Made by a program: the position numbers and the translations under genes. This document shows positions 8,819 through 17,747 of a DNA stretch of 64,000 bases, one piece after another. This stretch comes from Shimia_B sp038528385 (GTDB taxonomy: Bacteria > Pseudomonadota > Alphaproteobacteria > Rhodobacterales > Rhodobacteraceae). A model generated the notes under the pieces. It was not told where the DNA came from and made no database searches. It worked only from the letters and a program-made list of their open reading frames with translations. The DNA lies in NCBI GenBank assembly GCA_038528385.1, contig JBCBET010000003.1, forward strand, positions 62,001 through 126,000, given 5' to 3'. The stretch's first letter is position 1, and each line of letters opens with the position of its first letter.

Positions 8819-9951
8819 CACCGACCTTCGGGCTTTATATCCATTGGCCGTTCTGCGCGGCCAAGTGCCCCTATTGCGATTTCAATTCGCACGTGTCGCG
8901 TCAGGTGGACGTGCCGCGATGGTCGCGCGCGCTGCGCTCGGAGATCGCGCGCCTGGGTCGGATGACCGAGGGCCGCGTGCTCCAGACGATCTTTTTCGGT
9001 GGCGGCACGCCGAGCCTCATGCCGCCAACGCTGGTCGAGGCCCTCATCGACGCCGCCCGCGCCACCTGGCCCGTTGCCAACGACATCGAGATCACGCTTG
9101 AGGCGAACCCGACCTCGATCGAAGCCGACAGCTTTGTCGATTTCCGCTCGGCCGGGGTGAACCGCGTGTCACTCGGGGTGCAGGCGCTCGATGATGGGGA
9201 CCTGAAGAAACTCGGCCGATGGCACAGCGCCGACGAGGCGCTGCGCGCGCTCGACCGTGCGCAAGAGGCCTTCGATCGCGTGAGCCTCGATCTGATCTAT
9301 GCCCGCCAGGGGCAAGACGCGGAGGCCTGGGGCAAGGAGCTGGCGCGGGCCATCGGCCTCGGCACCGGGCACCTCTCACTCTATCAGTTGACGATCGAGC
9401 CGGGGACACGCTTTGCCAAGCAGTTCTCGCGCGGACGCCTCCCGGGGCTGCCGGACGAGGACCTGTCCATGCATCTCTGGGACGTGACGCAAGCGCTGTG
9501 CAACGATGCAGGACTTCCGGGCTACGAGACGTCGAATCACGCGCGGTCGGGGCAGGAGGCGCGGCACAACCTGATCTACTGGACGGGCGGGGAGTGGGCC
9601 GCGATCGGGCCCGGGGCCCATGGACGGCTCAGCATCGACGGCGTCCGCCACGCGTCCGAAGCCGAGCGGATGCCGCATTTGTGGTTGGAAAGGGTCGAAA
9701 ACGCGGGCTCCGGGGACCGCGAATTCGCGCCGCTTTGCCGGGAAGACGTGATCGACGAGCGCGTGCTCATGGGGCTCCGGCTGCGCGAGGGGATCACGCT
9801 GTCGGCCATGCGGGAGATCGGGTGGGAGGCTCCGCAAGGGGCGCTCCAAGATCTCCAGGCCCTTGGGCTGGTGGAGGTCGGCGACGCGCTGCGCGTCACG
9901 CCCGCCGGTCAACCGCTTCTGAATTCCATCATCGAGAAGCTGCTCGTCTAA
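8803..9951 (+). CDS. hemW: Radical SAM protein HemW (heme chaperone, formerly annotated as HemN-like)
   Basis: 382 aa. The radical SAM cluster motif CAAKCPYC is at residues 18-25, preceded by YIHWPF. HNLIYW (in RHNLIYWTGGEW) is the HNxxYW signature that marks HemW and separates it from the coproporphyrinogen III dehydrogenase HemN, whose extra substrate motifs are absent. The likely role is heme insertion into respiratory proteins, not heme synthesis. It overlaps rdgB upstream, and its stop overlaps the parB stop on the opposite strand by 4 bases. Confidence 0.92.
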   Translation: MPDTLTPTFGLYIHWPFCAAKCPYCDFNSHVSRQVDVPRWSRALRSEIARLGRMTEGRVLQTIFFGGGTPSLMPPTLVEALIDAARATWPVANDIEITLEANPTSIEADSFVDFRSAGVNRVSLGVQALDDGDLKKLGRWHSADEALRALDRAQEAFDRVSLDLIYARQGQDAEAWGKELARAIGLGTGHLSLYQLTIEPGTRFAKQFSRGRLPGLPDEDLSMHLWDVTQALCNDAGLPGYETSNHARSGQEARHNLIYWTGGEWAAIGPGAHGRLSIDGVRHASEAERMPHLWLERVENAGSGDREFAPLCREDVIDERVLMGLRLREGITLSAMREIGWEAPQGALQDLQALGLVEVGDALRVTPAGQPLLNSIIEKLLV

Positions 9952-10823
9952 CCGCCCAAGAGCCGGCAGAGATCGTCCAACTGATCGAGATCCTTGTACC
10001 GGATGGAGAGCGTCCCGCCATCGTTCCCCGGGGCATGATCCAACGACACCCGCATGCCGAGGGTCGCGGAGAGGTCCCCCTCCAGCGCCTTGGTGTCGGC
10101 GTCTTTTTCGAAAGACGACCGCTTGGGGGCGGGCGCGGTCACGGGCTTCTTCGTGAGCTTCTCCGCCTCCCGCACCGACAGGCCGCGGCGCACGATCTCC
10201 GCCGCGAGCGCGGAGGCGTTTTCCGACGTTATCAGGGCGCGCGCATGGCCCGCCGTGAGCTTCCCCTCCGAGAGAAGGCGTTGAACATCCTCTGGAAGAT
10301 TTAACAATCTCAATGCGTTAGCGATGTATGACCGGCTTTTGCCCAGGGCACTCGCCATCTGTTCCTGTGTACGCTCAAAACGCTCCATGAGCTGTTGAAA
10401 CCCCTGCGCCTCTTCCACGGCATTGAGATCCGCACGCTGGATATTTTCCACGATGGCGACCTCGAGGACCTCGGTGTCGGTGAAGTTTCGTATCACGATG
10501 GGCACGGCGTGCAGTTTTGCCCGCTGCGCAGCCCGCCACCGCCGTTCGCCAGCCACGATCTCATAGGCGCCGGGGGTGGTGGGGTGAGGGCGGACGACGA
10601 GGGGTTGGATCACGCCCTTTTCCGCGATGGAGGCCGTGAGCTCCGCAAGCTCCGCCTCCCCGAACCGCCGCCGCGGCTGATCGGGATTGGGGTGGATGAG
10701 CTCGATGGGCGCCTCCGTCGGATCTCCTGGCGCAGCCTCGGGAGCGGGGGCAGACGACGCATCGACATCCGCCATGAGTGCAGACAGCCCCCGCCCCAAA
10801 CCGCGCTTCTTGTCCTGTGCCAT
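9948..10823 (-). CDS. parB: Chromosome partitioning protein ParB
   Basis: 291 aa. Loads at parS sites and spreads as a CTP-dependent clamp to organise and segregate the origin region. It begins MAQDKKRGLGRGLSALMADV, the conserved ParA-contacting start, then has LIHPNPDQPRRRF and the CTP-binding GERRWRAAQ box (about residues 97-105). A helix-turn-helix region (QEQMASALGKSRSYIANALRLLNLP) and a C-terminal dimerisation segment follow. It lies 11 bases downstream of parA. Two perfect parS sites for this protein lie 1.4 and 3.3 kb upstream. Confidence 0.96.
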   Translation of the reverse strand: MAQDKKRGLGRGLSALMADVDASSAPAPEAAPGDPTEAPIELIHPNPDQPRRRFGEAELAELTASIAEKGVIQPLVVRPHPTTPGAYEIVAGERRWRAAQRAKLHAVPIVIRNFTDTEVLEVAIVENIQRADLNAVEEAQGFQQLMERFERTQEQMASALGKSRSYIANALRLLNLPEDVQRLLSEGKLTAGHARALITSENASALAAEIVRRGLSVREAEKLTKKPVTAPAPKRSSFEKDADTKALEGDLSATLGMRVSLDHAPGNDGGTLSIRYKDLDQLDDLCRLLGG

Positions 10824-10834
10824 ACCCTGCCCTC

Positions 10835-11617
10835 TCAGTGTTTCGTCTTGGTTTGCTTGGAAAGCATCTCGCTAGCCAGGGCGCGATAGGCCTTTGCGCC
10901 GCTCGATGTCGGATCATACTGCAGCACGGGCATCGCGAAGGATGGCGCCTCGCTCAGCCGCACATTCCGCGGCACGATCGTCCGGAACACGAGATCGCCG
11001 AGGTTTTCGCGCGCGTCCGCCTCCACTTGCTGGGAGAGGTTGTTGCGCCCGTCGAACATGGTGAGCACTACGCCCTCGATCCGAAGCTTCGGATTGGCGG
11101 TTGTCCGGATTTCCCGAATGGTAAGCATGAGTTGGGAAAGCCCTTCGAGCGCGAAGAATTCGCTCTGCAGTGGGACAAGCACGCTGTCGGCGGCGACCAT
11201 GGCATTCACCGTCAGGAGGTTCAGCGACGGCGGGCAATCAATCAGGATGTAATCGTAGCGGTCGGACGCCTGCAGGGGTTTCAGGGCGTCGGCGAGCAGG
11301 TGCGAGCGTTTTTCGGTCGAGATCAGCTCGATATCGGCGGAGCTCAGATCCACCGTGCCAGGGACGAGATCGAGGTTGGCGACCTCGCTCCGCCAGATGA
11401 CATCGGTGAGGGGCACATCCTCGAGGAGCACATCATAGGCCGTCGCATCGCGATCCTCGGGCAGGAGACCGAGACCCGTGGAAGCGTTGCCTTGCGGGTC
11501 GAGGTCGATGAGCAGCACCCGGCACCCGGCCTGCGCCAGCGCTGCGCCGAGGTTGATCGTCGTAGTGGTTTTTCCCACTCCGCCCTTCTGGTTGGAGATG
11601 GCGATGACGCGGGCCAC
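10835..11617 (-). CDS. parA: Chromosome partitioning ATPase ParA
   Basis: 260 aa from GTG 11617. Deviant Walker A ATPase that drives segregation of ParB-parS complexes. The P-loop KGGVGKTTT with both signature lysines is near residues 10-18; VLLIDLDPQGNASTGLG and DYILIDCPPSLNLLTVNA are the other ATPase motifs. The start is uncertain: a TTG 30 bases upstream (11647), overlapping the end of rsmG, is in frame and would add ten residues. It is followed by parB. The chain mnmG-rsmG-parA-parB is tightly packed and probably co-transcribed. Confidence 0.95.
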   Translation of the reverse strand: MARVIAISNQKGGVGKTTTTINLGAALAQAGCRVLLIDLDPQGNASTGLGLLPEDRDATAYDVLLEDVPLTDVIWRSEVANLDLVPGTVDLSSADIELISTEKRSHLLADALKPLQASDRYDYILIDCPPSLNLLTVNAMVAADSVLVPLQSEFFALEGLSQLMLTIREIRTTANPKLRIEGVVLTMFDGRNNLSQQVEADARENLGDLVFRTIVPRNVRLSEAPSFAMPVLQYDPTSSGAKAYRALASEMLSKQTKTKH

Positions 11618-11633
11618 GGACGTGAGCAGAGGG

Positions 11634-12248
11634 TCAGAGAGGGGCAAGGTTGCGGACTTCCAGGAGTGTTGCGGCCGGGTCTGTCAGGCTGGGATGCGCC
11701 TTGTGAGAGAAGGACCAGGTCGCCTGTGCGGCGGAAACCTCGTCCTTGGCGCTGGCGCCCTTGAGAAAAAGGCACCTGCCACCGTCGCCCAGGTGGCGAT
11801 GGGCCAGGTCGAACAATTTCTGACATGGGGCGAGAGCGCGCGCCGTACAAAGCTCTGCATTCTGGGGCGGGATATCTTCGATCCGTGCGGAGGAAACGGA
11901 CGCGTTCAATGAAAGGGTGCGGATGGCGGTACGCAGAAACTCGGCCTTGCGCCGGTCGCTCTCTACCAAGGTCACCGTGTGATCCCCACCACTGTCAGCG
12001 AGCGCGATGGCCATGGGAATGGCTGGGAGGCCGCCCCCGCTCCCCAGGTCGAGGATTCTGTGGGCAGCGCCCACATGGGGCAGAAGCTGAAGGCTGTCCT
12101 CGATATGGCGGGTCCACATGTCAGAGAGCGTCGACTTGCCCACGAGGTTGATCTTCTCGTTCCACTTTCGGAGCAGGTCGACGAAGGCCTCCAGCCGCGC
12201 TGTTGTTTCACGTGAAACATCCATCTCAGCTCGCGCGTCTTTCGTCAT
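11634..12248 (-). CDS. rsmG: 16S rRNA (guanine-527 N7) methyltransferase RsmG (GidB)
   Basis: 204 aa. SAM-dependent methyltransferase acting on 16S rRNA. It contains LLRKWNEKINLVGKSTLSDMWTRHIEDSLQL and the SAM-binding ILDLGSGGGLPAIPMAIA loop, both typical of GidB. The ATG at 12248 lies inside the end of mnmG (23-base overlap). An alternative ATG at 12224 reads MDVSRETTARLEAF, whose DVSRET residues are coded by the parS site. Loss of RsmG in other bacteria gives low-level streptomycin resistance (family knowledge). Confidence 0.94.
   Translation of the reverse strand: MTKDARAEMDVSRETTARLEAFVDLLRKWNEKINLVGKSTLSDMWTRHIEDSLQLLPHVGAAHRILDLGSGGGLPAIPMAIALADSGGDHTVTLVESDRRKAEFLRTAIRTLSLNASVSSARIEDIPPQNAELCTARALAPCQKLFDLAHRHLGDGGRCLFLKGASAKDEVSAAQATWSFSHKAHPSLTDPAATLLEVRNLAPL
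12204..12219. other. parS: parS centromere site 1
   Basis: TGTTTCACGTGAAACA, a perfect 16-base palindrome identical to the bacterial parS consensus. It lies inside the first codons of rsmG and codes VSRET there. ParB, encoded 1.4 kb away, should bind it. It is 4.5 kb from the candidate oriC, as expected for origin-proximal centromeres. Confidence 0.93.
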
Positions 12249-14100
12249 GCTTGAGACGCGCGAGGAGCAACATCGTCGCCGCGGGCGTCATCCCCTCGAT
12301 GCGCCCCGCTTGTGCGATACTTTCCGGGCGGACGGCGCTAAGCTTTGCACGGAGTTCCGACGAGAGGCCCGTCACCGATGCGAAGTCAAATGCGGGCGGG
12401 AATGTCCAATTCGCGTCCCGATTCAACGCGTCCACATCGCGCTTCTGCCGCTCGATGTAGCTTTGGTAGAGCGCCTGGCGGTTAAGCTGCACCCGCGTCT
12501 CCGTGTCCACATCCGCCAATGACGGGTTCAGCCCCTCAAGATCCTCAAAACTCACATCGGGAAATGCGAGGAGCTCCATGCCGGTGCGCTTCTGTCCGTC
12601 CTCCTTCACCTCGATCCCCGCGGCACGGGCCGCCTTTGGCGTGATCGACATCTGAGCGAGGCGGGACTCCACCGACGTCAATCGGTCGAGCTTGGCCGAG
12701 AAGGCGGCCCACTGATCCCCGGGTATGAGCCCCGCCGCCTGCGCCAGGGGCGTCAATCGCTGGTCAGCATTGTCCGCGCGCAAGGACAGCCGATACTCCG
12801 CCCGGCTCGTGAACATGCGATAAGGCTCGCTCACGCCCTTTGTCGTGAGATCATCGATCATGACCCCGATATACGCGTCCACCCGGGACAGAACGACGGG
12901 GCCCTCGTCCCGCGTCGATTTCAGCGCGTTCATGCCGGCAGTCAGACCTTGCGCCGCAGCCTCCTCATAGCCAGTGGTGCCGTTGATCTGACCCGCCAGG
13001 TAGAGCCCCTGCACCTCCGGCACCTGCAACGCGCTCGTAAGCCCGCGAGGGTCCGAGTAGTCGTATTCGATGGCGTAGCCCGGCTGCACGATTTCGGCGC
13101 GCTCCAGTCCCACCATGGAACGCACGTAGTCGGCCTGGACCTCCCGAGGCAGTGAGGTCGAGATGCCGTTCGGATAAACCGTGTGATCCTTGAGGCCCTC
13201 GGGCTCAAGGAACACCTGGTGGGCCTCCTTCTCGGCGAAACGCACGATCTTGTCCTCGATGGACGGACAATACCGCGGGCCGACACCGTCGATCGCTCCG
13301 CCATACATCGCTGACTTCGCGAGGTTTTCCCGTATGATGTCGTGGGTTCGCGCATTGGTGTGAGTGATCCCACACGCCACCTGACGCACCGCCACCCGCC
13401 GCGTCGCGAAGGAGAAGAAGGCAGGGTCCTCATCCCCTGGCTGTGTATCGAGGCGGTCCCAGTCGATCGTGCGCCCGTCGAGCCGCGGTGGCGTCCCGGT
13501 CTTGAGACGCCCGGTGCGGAGGCCGAGATCTCGCAAGCGGTGGGCGAGGCGTGTCACCGCGCTCTCTCCCATCCGCCCGCCGTCGTGGCGGTCATGCCCG
13601 ATATGGATCACCCCGCCGAGGAATGTGCCGGTGGTCAAGACCACGGCCATGCAAGGCAAGACAGTGCCATCGGCCAGGGTGACCGCCTTCACACGATCAC
13701 CGGTTTGCACGAAATCCACCACTTCCCCGGCCAGGATCCCGACGTTCGGCTGCTCTCTTAGGCTTTTCTGGATCGCCACTTTGTAGAGCGCGCGGTCAGA
13801 CTGTGCGCGGGGACCCTGGACGGCCGGGCCTTTCCGCCGATTAAGCAGTCGGAATTGAATGCCGGACGCATCCGCGGCTTTCGCCATGATGCCACCCATC
13901 GCATCAATCTCTCGAACGATGTGACCCTTCCCCAGGCCCCCGATGGCTGGGTTGCACGACATCACTCCGATTTTAGCCGGGTCGAGTGTCACCAGGGCCA
14001 CGCGACCGCCCATGCGTGCAGCCGCGTGGGCGGCCTCGCAGCCGGCGTGCCCGCCACCGACCACCACAACGTCGTACTGCGCATGTTTCACGTGAAACAC
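12226..14100 (-). CDS. mnmG: tRNA uridine-5-carboxymethylaminomethyl modification enzyme MnmG (GidA)
   Basis: 624 aa. FAD protein that works with MnmE to modify the wobble uridine of certain tRNAs. It has an N-terminal dinucleotide-binding GGGHAGCEAAHAAARMGG, then MSCNPAIGGLGKGHIVREIDAMGG, RLKTGTPPRLDGRTIDW and YCPSIEDKIVRF, all GidA hallmarks. The start is GTG 14100 (MFHVKHAQYDVVVVGGG), two bases after the mnmE stop. The first residues FHVKH are encoded by a parS palindrome, so the centromere site dictates the N-terminus. A second GTG at 14091 is possible. Confidence 0.97.
   Translation of the reverse strand: MFHVKHAQYDVVVVGGGHAGCEAAHAAARMGGRVALVTLDPAKIGVMSCNPAIGGLGKGHIVREIDAMGGIMAKAADASGIQFRLLNRRKGPAVQGPRAQSDRALYKVAIQKSLREQPNVGILAGEVVDFVQTGDRVKAVTLADGTVLPCMAVVLTTGTFLGGVIHIGHDRHDGGRMGESAVTRLAHRLRDLGLRTGRLKTGTPPRLDGRTIDWDRLDTQPGDEDPAFFSFATRRVAVRQVACGITHTNARTHDIIRENLAKSAMYGGAIDGVGPRYCPSIEDKIVRFAEKEAHQVFLEPEGLKDHTVYPNGISTSLPREVQADYVRSMVGLERAEIVQPGYAIEYDYSDPRGLTSALQVPEVQGLYLAGQINGTTGYEEAAAQGLTAGMNALKSTRDEGPVVLSRVDAYIGVMIDDLTTKGVSEPYRMFTSRAEYRLSLRADNADQRLTPLAQAAGLIPGDQWAAFSAKLDRLTSVESRLAQMSITPKAARAAGIEVKEDGQKRTGMELLAFPDVSFEDLEGLNPSLADVDTETRVQLNRQALYQSYIERQKRDVDALNRDANWTFPPAFDFASVTGLSSELRAKLSAVRPESIAQAGRIEGMTPAATMLLLARLKHDERRAS
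14084..14099. other. parS: parS centromere site 2
   Basis: TGTTTCACGTGAAACA, identical to the site at 12204, located at the mnmG start codon and 2.6 kb from the candidate oriC. The two copies are about 1.9 kb apart. They are the only perfect copies I found by eye in the window. Confidence 0.93.
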
Positions 14101-14102
14101 TC

Positions 14103-15398
14103 CTATTTCCCGATGCAGAAGGAGGAGAAGATCTGCCCGAGCACGGCCTCCACATCCACCTTCCCCAGGACAGCGTCAAGCTCCCTCGTTGCCCCGCGCA
14201 ACTCCTCCGACACAAACTCTGCCGGCGCGTCGACCCCAAGTGCAGATATAGCCGCCTCGAGCATCTGTAAGCACGCCACCGCGCGGTCTTCCTGCCGTCT
14301 TGATGCCATCAATCCGGAAGAGCTCGCAATGTGACGAAGCCGAAAGGTTATCGCGGACAGCAGTTCCGACATACCCTCGCCCGTCACCGCGGATACGGCA
14401 TTGTCCGAAGGGTGAAGATCGGCCTTCGTCCACCGCAAAATATCACCCGTTTGGATCAAGTCCTGGTCCGGCAAGCCCCCCGGATTGCATAGAAACAACC
14501 GCAAATCTGCCTGACGCGCCCGAGCCCGGGCGCGCGACACTCCCGCGCTTTCGATCACATCATCCGTCTCGCGGAGCCCCGCCGTATCAAGAAACGTCAC
14601 GAGCAACCCACCCAGCGACAGCCGCACCTCGATCACATCGCGCGTCGTCCCGGCGATATCGGACACGAGCGCCGCCTCGCGCTCCGCTATGGCATTGAGA
14701 AGTGTGGATTTTCCGACGTTCGGCGGCCCGACGATCGCGATTTCGAACCCACTTTGAACACGGCGCGCCGCACTTGCGCCCGCAATCAGGTCCCTCACCC
14801 GGGACGCCACAGCACCCACGCTCTCCAGCAGCCTTTGCGACAGATCATCCGGCAATTCCTCATCGGCAAAGTCGATCCGCGCCTCGCTCAACGCCAGCGC
14901 CTCCACTAAGCCCTCGCGGATCTCGAGGAACGTTCGGCTGAGGCTCCCGCTGTAGACGTCCTGCGCCCGACGGAGCTGTTCTTCCGTCTCCGCCTCGATC
15001 AGCTCTGCCAGACCTTCAACCTGTACCAAATCGAGGCGTCCGTTCTCGAACGCGCGGCGCGTGAATTCCCCAGGTTCCGCCGCTGTAAGCCCGCCAAGGC
15101 CCGCGAGCTCCGCAAGGATCGCATCCACCACCGCGAGGCTGCCATGGGTGTGCAGTTCCACGACCCGCTCTCCTGTGAAGCTCGCCGCCGCCTCGAACGG
15201 CAGGACCAATGCTTCATCGAGCACCGCACCGCCTCGCGCCCGGATGCGCCGCAGGCCCACCGTCCGCACGGGTGGAAGCCCTCCCGCGAGCTGTTCCCCC
15301 GCCGCGAAGGCGTCCGGGCCCGAGATGCGGATCACCGCCACGCCGCCTCTTCCCGGTGGCGTAGCGAGCGCGAAGATCGTCGCCGAGGGCGCGCCCAT
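14103..15398 (-). CDS. mnmE: tRNA modification GTPase MnmE (TrmE)
   Basis: 431 aa. Partner of MnmG in xm5U34 tRNA modification. The N-terminal folate-binding segment begins ATIFALATPPGRGGVAVIRISGP. The GTPase domain has G1 GPPNVGKST (224-232), a G2 GTTRD segment and G3 DTAGL (271-275). The protein ends with the invariant FCIGK motif carrying the functional Cys. It is slightly shorter than the usual ~450 aa but shows no gap in key motifs. Order rho, mnmE, mnmG, rsmG, parA, parB is the conserved origin-proximal arrangement of alphaproteobacteria. Confidence 0.96.
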   Translation of the reverse strand: MGAPSATIFALATPPGRGGVAVIRISGPDAFAAGEQLAGGLPPVRTVGLRRIRARGGAVLDEALVLPFEAAASFTGERVVELHTHGSLAVVDAILAELAGLGGLTAAEPGEFTRRAFENGRLDLVQVEGLAELIEAETEEQLRRAQDVYSGSLSRTFLEIREGLVEALALSEARIDFADEELPDDLSQRLLESVGAVASRVRDLIAGASAARRVQSGFEIAIVGPPNVGKSTLLNAIAEREAALVSDIAGTTRDVIEVRLSLGGLLVTFLDTAGLRETDDVIESAGVSRARARARQADLRLFLCNPGGLPDQDLIQTGDILRWTKADLHPSDNAVSAVTGEGMSELLSAITFRLRHIASSSGLMASRRQEDRAVACLQMLEAAISALGVDAPAEFVSEELRGATRELDAVLGKVDVEAVLGQIFSSFCIGK

Positions 15399-15402
15399 GG
15401 CG

Positions 15403-16674
15403 CTACGTGTTCATGGAGTCGAAGAAATCGGAATTGGTCTTCGTCTGCTTGAGCTTAGAGATCAGGAACTCGATGGCGTCCGTCGTCCCCATCGGATTCA
15501 GGATTCGGCGCAGGACATAGGTCTTTTGCAGGTCGATCTTGTCCACGAGAAGGTCTTCCTTCCGCGTGCCGCTCTTCAGGATGTCCATGGCCGGGAAGAC
15601 ACGCTTGTCGGCCACCTTCCGGTCGAGGACGATCTCGGAGTTACCGGTTCCTTTGAATTCTTCGAAGATCACCTCGTCCATCCGGCTGCCTGTATCGATC
15701 AGCGCCGTGGCGATGATCGTGAGCGACCCACCCTCTTCGATGTTGCGCGCGGCGCCGAAGAACCGCTTCGGCCGCTGGAGCGCGTTGGCATCCACACCGC
15801 CGGTGAGCACCTTACCCGAGGACGGAACGGTCGTGTTGAACGCGCGCCCCAGTCGCGTGATCGAATCGAGGAGGATCACAACGTCGCGCTTATGCTCCAC
15901 GAGGCGTTTCGCCTTCTCGATGACCATCTCGGACACCGCCACGTGCCGCGTCGCCGGTTCGTCGAAGGTGGAGGACACCACCTCTCCCTTCACGCTCCGC
16001 TGCATGTCGGTGACCTCCTCCGGACGCTCGTCGATGAGGAGCACGATGAGGTAGCATTCAGGGTGGTTGCGTTCGATGGAGGTGGCGATGTTCTGCAGAA
16101 GCACCGTCTTGCCCGTCCGCGGCGGCGCCACGATGAGCGACCGCTGCCCTTTCCCGATGGGGGCCACGAGGTCGATGATGCGGGCCGAACGGTCCTTCGT
16201 CGTCGGATCGTCGATCTCCATCGTCAGCCGCTCGTCGGGATAGAGCGGCGTGAGATTGTCGAAATTGATCTTGTGCCGGGCGCGCTCCGGATCCTCGAAG
16301 TTGATCTTCGTGACCGAGGTCATGGCGAAGTAGCGCTCGTTGTCCCCCGGAGCCTGGATAACACCCTCGATCGTATCTCCCGTGCGCAGGGAGAATTGCC
16401 GGATCATGTCGGGCGACACGTAGATATCGTCCGGACCGGGCAGGTAATTCGCCTCCGGGCTCCGCAGGAAGCCGAAGCCGTCCTGGAGCACCTCCAGCAC
16501 GCCATCGCCGGAGATTTCCCAGCCATCCTCCGCGCGCTCCTTAAGGATGGAGAACATCATCTCCCCCTTGCGCATGGTTGAGGCGTTCTCGATCTCGAGC
16601 TCCTCCGCCATGGCCAGCAGGTCCTTCGGGCTCTTTGCCTTCAGGTCAGCAAGGTTCAGCCGCTCTGCGGTCAT
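15403..16674 (-). CDS. rho: Transcription termination factor Rho
   Basis: 423 aa. Hexameric RNA-dependent ATPase. The N-terminal RNA-binding domain contains LNLADLKAKSPKDLLAMAEELEIE and GDGVLEVLQDGFGFLRSPEANYLPGPDDIYVS. The motor has Walker A APPRTGKTVLLQ, Walker B VILLDSITRLGRAFN and the Q-loop/R-loop region (GKVLTGGVDANALQRPKRFFGAARNIEEGGS). GAGGAG lies just upstream of the ATG. It transcribes leftward away from the candidate oriC and lies 4 bases before mnmE. Confidence 0.97.
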   Translation of the reverse strand: MTAERLNLADLKAKSPKDLLAMAEELEIENASTMRKGEMMFSILKERAEDGWEISGDGVLEVLQDGFGFLRSPEANYLPGPDDIYVSPDMIRQFSLRTGDTIEGVIQAPGDNERYFAMTSVTKINFEDPERARHKINFDNLTPLYPDERLTMEIDDPTTKDRSARIIDLVAPIGKGQRSLIVAPPRTGKTVLLQNIATSIERNHPECYLIVLLIDERPEEVTDMQRSVKGEVVSSTFDEPATRHVAVSEMVIEKAKRLVEHKRDVVILLDSITRLGRAFNTTVPSSGKVLTGGVDANALQRPKRFFGAARNIEEGGSLTIIATALIDTGSRMDEVIFEEFKGTGNSEIVLDRKVADKRVFPAMDILKSGTRKEDLLVDKIDLQKTYVLRRILNPMGTTDAIEFLISKLKQTKTNSDFFDSMNT

Positions 16675-17132
16675 GTCGCGTCTCCTCGTCCTCGCACGGG
16701 CGCGAAGGTCGTTTGCGTGTTCTGTGAAAATGCGGTCCCAGGACTGGGCGCAGTGGTCGGTTAGCTCTCGGACCGTTCCGAGTCAATGTCTCCGGCACGG
16801 ACCGGTCGGGCTATGTCTTCATTAAAATAAAGTAAAAGAAGAAAGGTTGTTGTTTGTGTTAGGGCGCTCGTTTGCCGTGGATCAAAAGGTATCCCCTGAC
16901 TTGCGAACACGTGTTATGCGGCCATACGATAAAATTTATTCAACTTTATCAATGTTTTATAGGACAAGCACGCATCTCACATCTGAGCGTGAGAAAGCGT
17001 CCACAGCACGGACTTGTCCTTTCCCACATGTGGATTGCGCGCCTCAACACCTGCATCGTTCCTCGCCACGGGGTGGATGGGCGCGGGCCGCGGGATTGTC
17101 CTCAATTCCGCCCCGGGCCTATCCTCGCCGCC
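16675..17132. other. oriC: Candidate chromosomal replication origin (oriC)
   Basis: 458 bases without a gene between rho (leftward) and maf (rightward). In Caulobacter and Rickettsiales the origin sits in this same neighbourhood, between the parB-parA-gidB-gidA-trmE-rho side and the maf-aroE-coaE-dnaQ side (established knowledge). Seen here: AT-rich runs at 16815-16860 and 16923-16963 in an otherwise very GC-rich window; DnaA-box-like TGATCCACG (complement, 16876-16884), GCGTCCACA (16997-17005), and back-to-back TTTCCCACA (17020-17028) and CAATCCACA (complement, 17029-17037); and one GANTC methylation site at 16780. Genes on both sides read away from the gap for several kb. No perfect TTATCCACA is present, and dnaA is not in the window. 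Confidence 0.65.
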
Positions 17133-17747
17133 ATGCACGACCTTATCCCCAACGCTCCGCTCCACCTCGCCTCCGGGTCCCGGGCCCGGCGGGACCTCCT
17201 GCGGGGTGCGGGGCTCGTCTTCACCGCTGGTCCGGCGGATGTCGACGAGGACGCGATCAAAGCGACCTGCCAGAAAAAGGATTGCGACGCCGCTGGAACC
17301 GCCCTCGCCCTTGCGCGGGAGAAGGCGAGCGTCGCCTCCATTCCTGCGAGAGATGGATACGTGCTCGGCTGTGATCAAGTGCTCGACTTGGGCGGCCGCT
17401 TGCTGTCCAAAGCCACCACGAGAACGGACGCATTCGAAACGCTCAACGCTCTGCAGGGCCGGCCGCACAGGCTCCAATCCGCTGCGAGCATCTTCGGGGA
17501 CGGGAAAGAAGTTTGGCACACGGTTTCAGTTGCCACGCTCACGATGCATCCATTCACGCCGGACGCATTGCACACCTATCTCGACGCCACATGGCCGAGC
17601 GTGTCGGACGCGGTGGGGTGCTATCACCTCGAAGGGCGCGGCGTGCGGCTGTTTTCAGGGATCGAGGGGGATTTCTTCACCGTCCTTGGCTTGCCCCTCC
17701 TGGAGATATTGGCTTTCCTCCGTCGAGAGGGGGGGCTCGGCCCATGA
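17133..17747 (+). CDS. maf: Maf-family nucleoside triphosphate pyrophosphatase
   Basis: 204 aa from ATG 17133. Maf proteins hydrolyse non-canonical or modified NTPs (e.g. dTTP/UTP or m7GTP, by subfamily). It starts MHDLIPNAPLHLASGSRARRDLL with the phosphate-binding SxSxxR pattern, and has VLGCDQVLDL in place of the more common GADTVV and a LQGRPHRLQSAASIF segment. These variants are usual in the alphaproteobacterial maf gene beside aroE. First gene rightward of the candidate origin; its stop overlaps the aroE start in ATGA. Confidence 0.88.
   Translation: MHDLIPNAPLHLASGSRARRDLLRGAGLVFTAGPADVDEDAIKATCQKKDCDAAGTALALAREKASVASIPARDGYVLGCDQVLDLGGRLLSKATTRTDAFETLNALQGRPHRLQSAASIFGDGKEVWHTVSVATLTMHPFTPDALHTYLDATWPSVSDAVGCYHLEGRGVRLFSGIEGDFFTVLGLPLLEILAFLRREGGLGP

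Noticed and set aside
8803..9951. HemN (oxygen-independent coproporphyrinogen III dehydrogenase)
   Set aside because: The HNxxYW motif and lack of HemN-specific N-terminal residues place it with HemW.
16768..16785. CTCGGA/TCCGAG inverted repeat upstream of rho as a terminator or attenuator
   Set aside because: Six-base stem without U-tract; expected by chance in GC-rich DNA.
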